DNA from: Batillaria attramentaria
Lineage: Eukaryota; Mollusca; Gastropoda; Batillariidae
DNA: 64,000 nt
Direction of reading: 5' to 3'
Assembly (NCBI GenBank): GCA_018292915.2
Contig: JACVVK020000018.1
Span: 1,280,001-1,344,000 of the forward strand
A program made the position numbers and the translations under genes. The notes beneath the pieces were generated by a model. The model saw nothing but the letters and a program-made list of their open reading frames with translations, was not told the DNA's origin and did no database searches. Shown in pieces: positions 55,081 through 64,000 of this stretch. The first letter of the stretch is position 1. Each line of letters begins with the position of its first letter.

Positions 55081-58000
55081 TTCTTCATTATCTGTTGTGT
55101 TAGCGAGTCATCATTTCATTAATGTCAGCGCTACGTAGTTTGAACTGCATGTCTCCAACAGAAAGTGATGACATACATTTTTTGTTCATGATTATGTTTG
55201 GTACACTGTGCCTTCTCTATGCAGATCAGATACAGATAGTACAAGAATAGGTGCTTGCTTTGCATGGTTTTGTCTGTTTGGAACTCAAAAACATCTGCCT
55301 TTAAGCTTCATCTTTCCAGTAAAATGTACAGGTCATTGTCATCTGATTTTCATGCCACTCAAATTGAAGATAGTGCAGGAGAGGTGCATAATGCACTTTT
55401 GTTCCACACGGAGTTGCACCAAAATTCTACAGTGACGACAGTGACAATGTGTGTGGTACTTTTATGCTGATCTTGAGGTTTAGCTTTTAAAATCACGTCT
55501 AGTTCTAATTTTCGTAGTCTGTTTTTCACCGTTGTCTCTGATGTTTGTTTGAAACAACCATGTTTCAGGACTGACCTTCGATTGAGCAATAACTTGTTGC
55601 TTTTAATTTCACTAAGCTGTTGGCACACTGTCATCAGTTTCTTGTGACTGGTTTTATTTTTAGCGGAAGACAATTTTCATTTAAAACTACTACTTGACAC
55701 CCCCCCCCCCTCCCCCCAAAAATTGTGATTTTGTGTTGTTCACTTTGAAAGAAAGTTTTGTTTCTCTGGTACAATCAGTATTTTAACTTCTGTTTATTTT
55801 TCCATCGTCTGTTCCTGTCTTTGTTACATGTACGTTACAGTGGCCAACCAGACTTCTATTCACACTCAGAGTACGTCATGTGGATTTTATAGTACGATTA
55901 GGAGAAAGTCTTCAAATTTTGTTGTTTCGTTTTATAATTTATTGTTTGAATCGGTCAGAACACATTAGAAAATGAAAAGTATTATCGATAAGCTAAAAAC
56001 AAGAAGCCAATTTCTAGTTTTTCTTACTTGATATTCCAGTGTTTTCAGTCTCACCCAAACGAGTTCATGGATCAGCTCAATCTTTTGGTATTTCCACAGT
56101 ATTTTTTACGTTTGGTGTACGTGTCAACTGATCTTGCATAATCTGGCATCATGCGGGGTCTTTCCCATTTGTCCTTTGTTAATCTTGATTATAGTATTAC
56201 ACCTGTGCAATTCAAATTTTACACATTTAGCCTGCTGCCCATCTTTAAAACCTTGACCCAGTTGGGCAAGTACATGTACTGATAAAAATGCTGACCTGCC
56301 AACCAATTCTGCTGCTGTTACATTTTGGAGTGGTTTATTCAGTACGTTAAGAGCCCGTTGCTCCAAATGTAAATTGAAGAGTATACACCAGTTACTCTTT
56401 TCACTAGATGCATATATCATTAGGAATTTGTTTCGGGGCTAAAAACAAAACCAAAACTTTAGGAGGTTAATGGGAGGGAAAGTTTATTTAAGCATGACAA
56501 TCTTAGCAGTTCCTAGTGTGAATTAGCCGATTTGCAGTGTTATGCACAACTGTTGTGTGAACTTGATACATCTTAATGTGCAGTTACATCACAAACTTCA
56601 TCTTTGCTACCCAACATTTAGAAGAAAAATGGTGCGCCACAGCCTGAACAGGGCTGTTTTCCTTATTGGTGGATTACAGCAAGCATAGTTTGGCTGATTG
56701 ACCCATTTTTTTCCCTAGTCAAGATACAACATTCAAAGATGTTGGACTAGAAAACCTCCATCATTCGAGTAACACGTCTGTAAAGGTCCCCTGTATTTGT
56801 TCTGTTGATTTGATTGTGTATTGTGATAAACCATCTGTATTCTCCTACAGTTCAGTAAGGTTCCTCTCCACATTTGTGTAATCATTCATACTTTCACATA
56901 CTTCCTCCACACACATTTTACATAAGGTATTACATACATGTATTTGACAAATTATAGCAGCAAATCAGTAGTCGTTCTCAAAGTCATAAACTGCTTACCT
57001 CCAAGTGTCATTTCATTGTAATCTATATTCAGATAAAGCCAGTGATAATTTCCAGGGATCGATTACGAAATTTGATTTATATAAAGGTATACTGACTGTA
57101 GATATAATTTTAACAGTGTATGTTTGTGATACTCGCATGGTAAGAAGAAGAAACCAACCTGATATTTCTCGTCTCCTTAGTCCCCCTCCCCCCCCCCCCC
57201 CCAAACACACCTGAAAATTATAAGATTTCCAGCTTAGATCCCTTCTGTTACTTCAGTCAGTCCACTCTTTCACAGACCATAATTATTTTTCCTTCACTTT
57301 CTCTCTTGGTTGGTTGGTGGTTATGCGCACTTTAGTTCACCACTGCTGTTTTAAAACCTAAGACAAGAACGTGGAGATTTTAAGTCAAAGCTTGCAGTAG
57401 GTAGGGTCTTGCAGGCATTTCATCAAAGCCCCCCCTCCTCCCCCCACCCCCCCAAGTTCCACACCAGGTAAGGTGTGCATAGATGTAATCAGTTCCTTAG
57501 TGTGATAGGAAACAAGTTCAGTATTTTGTAACCATAACACGCTTCATCTAGTTCTTCGTTTCCCAGTGTTCTCAGGCAGGGCTTTATATTGGCCAATGTC
57601 TTTTTTATATCTGAACTAATGATATTGTCAGGAATATCTCCATACTGTGATTTTTTTTTGTGTGCAATTTGTTTACGTTTTTATTGTTGTTGTTGGTCAT
57701 TCAGCTCGCAGCTTCAAGAACAAAGTTACTCCTCATTTCAGTTCCAAAATCTTTTTACTTTGTTTGTAAAAAAATCTGTCCGTCTATTTTTTTTTTTTTT
57801 TAAATCATCTTGTTCATGTTGATTTATGTGATACTCTTCAAATCAGCTCGACTTTAAATGAGTGCGTACATGTTATACACTGATATACCATGTGTTGGAG
57901 GATAATACTGAGGCATAAGAATAGCGTTATCTTGACTGAAGATGTGGTGCATTTATATTGATTTTAACAAAATGTATTCATGTACATGCAATTTGTAGAT

Positions 58001-59216
58001 ACACTTGTACATTAATATAGCAGTCCGTTTATTCTCAGGCTTGATGTAGTAATAGTGTTTTTGTTTTTTCATTCAGTTTGTTCACTGGTCAATATTCGTG
58101 TCTGTACATACTATACAGGAAAAAGCAATTTGTTTTCCTTATTCAATTTGAGATGTTACACTTTCTCATTTGCACTTGGGCACGTTATTGTGCATGTCTA
58201 TTTAGCTTAGTGACATTGAATGTCGGAAACACATTGTAGCAAAGGTTTGTAAAATATCTTGATGTAGATAGTTCAGTTTAAATGTCTCTCATGCTTTGAC
58301 GAGATGTACCTTTGTACGAATGGTTGTATAAATTGTGCATCTCTCCATTTTCATTGTCTGTTAAAAGCAACACTGTCATATCTGTAGCAGCAATCTGTTG
58401 AGATCTATAGAAAGGTTAAACTATCATTTATTATTGTGACATAATCATCTTTGACACGTGTTCTACTTGGCATTGTACACTTGTCTTTCACAGACTGAGA
58501 TACTTGGGACATTCTTTCTCATTTGTAAACTTTCTTCTCCTTTTCTCCATGCTGAGCAGTCTGCCTACCCCTGTGTCCAGTCTTGGGACGCACTATCGAA
58601 TTTCGTACGTTTGTAACTTATTCAAGTGGTAGCTGACATGAGACGATTTTTAGACAGTAACGAGAGTGAAGTTATTCTCTAGCCATGGTACTTTTTAACC
58701 CATTTCCCCCCCTCAGCACTTGGGTATATTCAGCATGGCCGTTCTACCAGTAAGAATGATGAATCCGATTGGTTAAGGTAACCTTCACTGCAAGCGTTAC
58801 CGGCTTCAGGATGTGGTCAAATTCCCGAGGTGATATAAGGACTGTAGCTACCCTGTGTCTCATTTATGAAGAAAACCATGTGGAGATAACCTTGTGCGTG
58901 GAGATGTAAGAGGTTTCGTAGGAACATATAAATTATAATGCCAAATAGTAAATCTAATTGATAGTGAAATGCAAAATGTATTTGCATGCATCATGCTTAT
59001 GGCCGATCTGTCGTGCAGTTTTACACCACAGACTTTATTGCACCAGTATTCCTTCCTTTTATGGTCATTTCTATCTGTCCTTATACTTTGGTTCTTCCAT
59101 TGGTTTCTTCTCATTTTCCCTCTGTTAAAATTATGTGAAAGTGTTTTTGACATCATTGTTGACATCAGACACCCTGTATTTTTCTTTTTTTTCCCCAATT
59201 AGATTTATAATATTAT

Positions 59217-59249
59217 CCCCCCCCCCCCCCCCAAAAAAAAAAAAAAAAA
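59217..59249. repeat. Bipartite C-run/A-run homopolymer
   Basis: 16 C followed by 17 A. Confidence 0.95.
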
Positions 59250-59733
59250 GGAATGGAAATTGAGTTCAAAATTGCATTGTAATGGCATCAGCATGAAGAG
59301 TGGATTTTGAATGTGCTGATCTTTTGGGTAATGCTGTGTAGGGGGTAGTTTTATATGCCTATTGATACAATCTGTGAACAGTATGTTATTACACTGTAGT
59401 TTTTCTCCCTTTTGTCTCTTACACCATTTCACTTTCACTTCATTCCACAGAATATCAACGAACTGACCAATATGCTTTTTCACTTTGTTTTGCCTGTCAC
59501 TTTCCACAAAAGTTTGTTTACTCATCATCTTGGTTTTGTTTTCTTTGTGGACACCAAAATGTAATTGTTTTTATGCTCTGCTCAGTTACTTTCACATTAA
59601 AAACACCGTTTTAGGCGCTCGTTTTTGCTGAAATTGTTTCTTATTTTGTGGGTCATGGGAGTTGCAGGGCAGATGTGACCGGAAAACCTTACTTCTGTGT
59701 TGCACCTGTGGTGTAAACTTGTAAATGAACCGT

Positions 59734-59739
59734 TTTATT
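59734..59739 (-). terminator. Candidate poly(A) signal, EF-hand gene
   Basis: AATAAA on the minus strand, about 1 kb beyond the EF-hand stop codon. Confidence 0.35.
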
Positions 59740-60073
59740 GTGTCACTTTTACCATGTTTACTATATATAGGACACGCAGTCTGGACCGACAAACGTGAAA
59801 GACCCTGTCTTATGTGGGACGATATATGGATTGTTGCAATTTCCTGTAACAATCTCTCTCTCTCTCTCTGTGTTAACAACAAAGGTAACGATGAAAAAAA
59901 AAAACCCAAAAACAAAAATTCCATTTCAGGGAGCGCTTCACATTAGCCTCTTTGTCTCTGTTTACACAAAAGCAAGTCTTACGCACACCACAAGTTCTTT
60001 CTTTTCACAAAACATACAGATACGTGCGTACACTACACAGATGAGCATGAGAACGGCAATTTTTCGATGATTC

Positions 60074-60079
60074 AATAAA
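60074..60079 (+). terminator. Candidate poly(A) signal, PDE2A
   Basis: AATAAA on the plus strand, 6.5 kb after the PDE2A stop. It is the clearest plus-strand signal before the convergent gene. Confidence 0.3.
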
Positions 60080-60740
60080 TGTCAGACGTCATCACCACGT
60101 ATTTGCCGTGTCAAACAAAATTAAAGGATTTTGATTCGATCCCTGTGAAGACACAATCAAAGAGCGGGAGCATGAAATCTTTGTCACGAGTATTATGCTC
60201 GTAGAGTGAACGCGGGGTCGGATGGCTACTCGCGGACGGACACACACACACACACACCATGTAATGTCTGACCTGTGATTGATGAACCAGACAAACACTG
60301 GAACAGTCTCAAAGACGACGCCTGGACTGGCTTCTCATGTTTAACGTCCGCGCCTCTAATGTAATCGGGGACGACATTCTGGAAACGTCAGCAAAAGGGG
60401 TGGAAATAGCAGCTCTCAGACTTTTCTGGGACTTCCCAGCAACAGTTGCTAGGACCCACAACCGGTGCTGCTTCATTCCCAGGTATGCACACTGAGCTAT
60501 CAGAAACTTGCTGGATAAAAATTGTTCAGCACAACTAGTACATGCAATGGCCATTCCATGCTATGTGAAAGCTTGTTGGACCGATGAACTGCAGCGGTTT
60601 GATCTACTTTCTAATTGGCTAAAAATGCCGCCTCTGGAGAGATCAACGAAGTGGCCCATTTGAATTTGCCCGTCTTGACGACATTGTTCATTCCTTGACA
60701 GGCGGCAACCCTTTCTTGTTCTTCTCTTCGTGCACTCCGG

Positions 60741-60870
60741 TCATGCTGCTCTTTCAAGAATTTCTGGCAGACTCCCTGCCCGCAAGCTGCGGTTCGAGTC
60801 TATGGACGCTCTGCGCAGTTTTTTGCGCATCAGCTTTCGACGGAAGAGCTTCTCTCCCTCGATGAGCTCC
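60741..60870 (-). CDS. EF-hand gene, last coding exon
   Basis: Acceptor CTTTCAG at 60,877-60,871, phase 2. KELIEGEKLFRRKLMRKKLR continues to LPEILERAA and TGA at 60,743-60,741. The first K is split across the intron and completes the EF-hand loop. RRAS is a PKA-type site. Confidence 0.8.
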
Positions 60871-61769
60871 CTGAAAGGTATGGTCATTGTCAGAATGGGA
60901 ATGTTTTGGTTTCAAAGACATCATTTTTAGCTTCTTTTTTTTTTTAAGCTGATACTAGAACAGCTGAGGCTTGGAAATCAAAGATTACTTGATCTTTTAA
61001 GCTCACTATATGCCCAAATAATTTTTTTTTTTTTTAAATGGCCAGACAACCATGAGAACAGTTTCACTTTCAGTTTTTCTGTACACGTACATACAAACAT
61101 GACCAATTCCTACCTTTAGCTTCTTATCAGAAAACATCCACCATTTCTAATAGCTTAGGAGTTGACACACGCACAGATGCTGATGACTTACCCGATAAAC
61201 TTCTGCTAATGAAAACGGTGAATATTCTATCTTAATCAGAAAACGAGAACGACAGACGACCTTGACTTCATGACATATTCCGTTTATACAAAAACTGAAG
61301 TTCAAACCTACATGAACCTAAACTGGCCGCTACAGGCTTTGAAACTGCAAATGCGCCAAGCAGGTGAAGACACTAGCAGATGGCACCTTTACAAATTCAG
61401 CTAGAAGTGTTTCAAAATAAATCGACAAAATCGAAAACGAGAGAAAGACTATCATCATCATTAGTAAACTTACCGGGACCATGAACAAGTTCATCTAGGA
61501 GCCTTTTGTTAGAGAAGACAGAAGAAGTGACAAGTGTTAGTAACATTCAATGTGACATTTGTGCAGGTATTAGTTAGATGAAGGTAGACCTGGATGAAGA
61601 TGTCTTGAGGGGGAAATATTTTTGTGTGAGCTAGAAAACAAAATACAGGCACTCCAATAGACACTACAGTGGAAAGGAAAGAGTAAAAATTAAATTCAGA
61701 AAAAGAAAATACTAAATCTGTGCATCAAGTCCTTCACCCAAAAAAATATAACAGAGAGAGAGAGAGAGA

Positions 61770-61842
<73 letters not shown>

Positions 61843-62774
61843 GCACAAGATTGCTATATCATTATATGTTACACTGGTTTAAAAAATCAAAAAGTCATGG
61901 AAGTGTGTGAGCCACGTTTGCTAGTCTAGTACTCGAGTCATTGATCTAGTCAGAAAAACACCGACGAGTTTTACATGCAGTGTGATCCGTGACCTACTTG
62001 AGATCCACAACTCCGTCCTTGTTCTTGTCCAGTTGTTCCATCAGATCTTCCAGCTGACCGACCGTCAGCGGCACGCTAGCACTCTGAAATGGTCCACGCA
62101 GCACATCATCATGGATCAAAAAGTGTGAGATGTTTACAAGCACCAACCAACTGCGTTTTGTTCAAGCTCTGTGTCTGTAAATGGTCTGATGTGTGTGTGT
62201 GTGTGTGTGTGTGGGGGGGGGGGGGGGGTAAATCAATGAAGGGTATAACAGTGGTTATTACAATGATGCTTTTCTCCTCCTCCTCTCCCTCTTGGATCGT
62301 GTACTAAACCCATCAGATTTGGGTACTGAATATCCTACCATGTGCGCATGCGGGTAGGCTAGGATTAAAAACAAGGGTTACAAGTTAAAAACGTGGACGG
62401 CAGGGTAGTTTACAGGGTGGAGATCCTGCCTTGTAGGTGCAGTTTGAAGACCGGGACGGGTGGGTGGGTGGGTGGGTGGGTGTTTAACGTCCTTTTCCAC
62501 CACGTATGACTGGGACGGCTGTGGCCTGTGTATATAAAGTGTGTATAACAGATATAAAGTGCGTGTTTTTCTCTTTTTCTTTTCTTATGATTATTATTGC
62601 CATCGTCAGCAGTGAGTACTGCTGTTAATGTTAATACTGATTACTCACGATGAGTCCCTTTGCAAATTCCTCCCTTGTCACCGACAGGCTGCGGTCGGCA
62701 TCAAAACGCTTGAAGAGGTCAATAACTCTGTACGCCTTCTCGCTCATGTACTCGTACAAGGCTGACACTGGGTC
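60741..62774 (-). CDS. EF-hand calcium-binding protein, 3' three coding exons (partial gene)
   Basis: Minus-strand exons 62,774-62,649, 62,083-61,998 and 60,870-60,741 join in phase (126 + 86 + 130 nt = 113 codons plus stop). They encode a pair of EF-hands: FKRFDADRSLSVTREEFAKGL (loop DADRSLSVTREE) and EQLDKNKDGVVDLKELIEG (loop DKNKDGVVDLKE). A basic, Ser-containing tail follows (KLFRRKLMRKKLRRAS). The second loop is a near-canonical calcium-binding loop; the first has R at position 4 where D/N/S is usual. An internal Met (MSEKAYRVIDLF) could be a start, but more likely further exons lie upstream. The gene is convergent with PDE2A. The specific family is not recognised. Confidence 0.8.
61754..61837. 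repeat. (GA)n(CA)n microsatellite
   Basis: GA units passing into about 32 CA units, in the EF-hand gene's last intron. Confidence 0.97.
61998..62083 (-). CDS. EF-hand gene, penultimate coding exon
   Basis: Acceptor ATTTCAG, donor GTAGGT at 61,997, phase 0-2. SASVPLTVGQLEDLMEQLDK then NKDGVVDL. Readthrough of the donor would end one codon later at TAG, giving DLK-stop. Confidence 0.85.
62190..62230. repeat. (TG)n followed by poly-G
   Basis: (TG)n at 62,190-62,212, then about 16 G. Confidence 0.95.
62460..62507 (-). mobile_element. SINE 3' tail fragment with (GGGT)n
   Basis: The (GGGT)n tail, TGTTTAACGTCCTTTTCCAC and CACGTA match the 3' end of the SINE on the minus strand; the rest is missing. 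Confidence 0.6.
62649..62774 (-). CDS. EF-hand gene, antepenultimate coding exon
   Basis: Acceptor CTGTTCCAG, donor GTGAGT, phase 0-0, 126 nt. DPVSALYEYMSEKAYRVIDL continues FKRFDADRSLSVTREEFAK. Carries the first EF-hand of the visible pair. Confidence 0.85.
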
Positions 62775-64000
62775 CTGGAACAGAGAGAAGAGTGGGAGCA
62801 TTTATGGCCTACAGCCGCGCAAGCAACAAAGACTATAAGAAAAAGAGAAAATGATTAACTATTTTGTAGCCGCCATTTACCGGGTCTTCCTAGGGGAGAA
62901 TTTTCACTCCGCCACATACCATATCGCTCTTGAACCAGCGAGAAGAGGTTTTGTTCACGGCCCCGGCCTTCAAGGAACCAGCAAGCAGAGGCTTTCGCAA
63001 TTTTTAGTGCTTTTTCTTTTTGCTTTTCAACATCAGCATGCGCTAACTTGTAACAATGCCATCAACCCCCCGTGACTTCTACAGTGTGTTCGAAATCCGA
63101 GTTCTTTACCGCAGATAACCATCCGGGCTACCGTTCCCCTGTGTTGTACTCTGTATTTTGGCTGAAACCTCAGCAACGACGGCCCCGGAAAGGTTGATAG
63201 CAATGGTTTTCTCTGCCAGTGTTTCAGAATTGTTTGGGTTATGTGCGCACTACAAAACTGATCACTCGGCAGTACTTCTGTCAGATCCAACGGCGCACTT
63301 ACCTATCTCTCGGATTCCATGCTTGGTCGCCATCTGTCTGCTAAAATGTCACCAGCGGTTCGACAAATCCGTAAGTTAATGTAAACTGTCATTGTTTATG
63401 AACCGACTCAATCGTTCTTCGTTTTCTGCCGCCATTGAAACTTCGAGACAAGGGACGGCACCCCAGTTGGCGTAGCATCGAAGACCGTAGATCCGCTATA
63501 GCGTAGTGTACAGTCCTTGATCGCAAGGGGGAAAACCTTAGAATTAGGAAAAAAATGAAGGTCGCACGAGTTATCTCCCATAGCGGTGAGGTGCTGCGTT
63601 TCTGCGGCGGAGAGAACCACCGAACCGAACTTAACCGAACTGTTCCGATGTCTCCGAGGATTTCCGATGAAAGTTCGGCTACGTTCGGGATAACCGACTC
63701 GGTTATTTCCGTGCCCACGCGAAAAACGTTTTTTTTCGGGGCAACTCCTGAGACCTTATTAATTTTAAAATTCATGTTATTTCCCTTCATGCAACGGAGA
63801 CAACCCGTGAGTGAAAAAGACCACTCTCTGGGGCACAGTCTTTCAGTGGAAAGTACACGCCCCGCCGAAAAGGGACTGCACTCTGGAGTCTAGAAAAAGA
63901 CAAGACAATCGCGCGAGTAGACTTTCCTTACTGCAATGGTGCCCAAAAGTTTTTTAGCGGAAATTTTCCATTGTTAGGATTAAACCTGCATCCCATCGTG
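62775..64000. other. No firm gene; possible upstream exon of EF-hand gene
   Basis: On the minus strand MATKHGIREI followed by a strong donor (G|GTAAGT at 63,300) resembles a first coding exon. Its phase 1 does not fit the phase-0 exon at 62,774, so an intervening exon would be required. The remainder shows open frames on both strands without recognisable families. Confidence 0.3.

Larger units (their letters stand above)
53560..60095 (+). other. Probable PDE2A 3' UTR and downstream DNA
   Basis: Mostly unique, T-rich, low in dispersed repeats and lacking credible coding sequence. Poly(A)-signal candidates on + are ATTAAA at 59,596 and AATAAA at 60,074-60,079; I saw no clear AATAAA nearer the stop codon. 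A ~6-kb 3' UTR is plausible but unproven. It includes repeat E (54,975-55,080) and C/A homopolymers (55,699; 59,217). Confidence 0.4.

Noticed and set aside
60730..60930. Plus-strand 66-codon frame opposite the EF-hand terminal exon
   Set aside because: The minus strand has the splice acceptor, completes the EF-hand in phase and has a matching stop, so the plus frame is a shadow.
63290..63331. Minus-strand MATKHGIREI as the first exon of the EF-hand gene
   Set aside because: Its donor is phase 1 but the next known exon starts in phase 0. It needs an unseen exon, so I did not call it.
63555..63893. 112-codon plus-strand frame near the window end
   Set aside because: No recognisable motif, no splice context, and the sequence contains repeated CCGAACCGAAC words.
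1..64000. CRISPR arrays, reverse transcriptase, integrase or prokaryotic operons
   Set aside because: None seen; the regular tandem repeats lack spacers and no RT, DDE or viral motifs were found in any long frame.

Overview
The window is animal nuclear DNA. It has spliced genes with GT-AG introns, very abundant microsatellites, tRNA-derived SINEs and non-autonomous DNA elements. No bacterial operon, CRISPR array or phage gene is present. The repeat types (a SINE with an Arg-like tRNA head, and Helentron-associated 'pearl'-like elements with tandem cores) together with a PDE2-type phosphodiesterase suggest a lophotrochozoan, most probably a marine mollusc. The phylum is an inference.

Layout. 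1-18,115 is intergenic. I found no convincing gene there; it holds five dispersed repeat families, four TSD-bearing or truncated SINE copies, a 28-bp minisatellite, a pyrimidine-rich ~110-bp tandem array and many simple repeats. 18,116-53,559 (+) is one complete gene for a cGMP-stimulated 3',5'-cyclic nucleotide phosphodiesterase, PDE2A. I could chain 30 coding exons with compatible phases at every junction. They total 2,829 nt (942 aa plus stop), essentially the length of human PDE2A. 53,560 to about 60,100 is low-repeat DNA that probably includes a long 3' UTR. 60,741-62,774 (-) holds the last three coding exons of a convergent EF-hand protein gene. The rest, to 64,000, has no firm gene.

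The most interesting content is the way PDE2A appears able to vary its architecture. (1) The N-terminus is a short hydrophobic segment very like the membrane-targeting N-terminus of the mammalian PDE2A2 isoform. (2) Exon 14, between GAF-A and GAF-B, runs without a stop for another 1,365 nt to a second consensus donor (GTAAGT at 34,509) in the same phase. Using it would insert 455 residues with basic clusters and a PKA-type site into the inter-GAF helix. (3) The exon for the helix between GAF-B and the catalytic domain exists as two 78-nt, phase 0-0 tandem copies, which looks like a mutually exclusive cassette. (4) Exon 17 has a tandem acceptor that would add or drop two residues. All three internal sites fall in the linkers that carry the allosteric signal in PDE2. 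Introns of the gene also carry mobile elements dense in TCAAGGTCA nuclear-receptor half-sites and a cluster of three perfect CRE palindromes.

The two genes point tail to tail, and their candidate poly(A) signals (60,074 on +, 59,734 on -) would make the 3' ends overlap.
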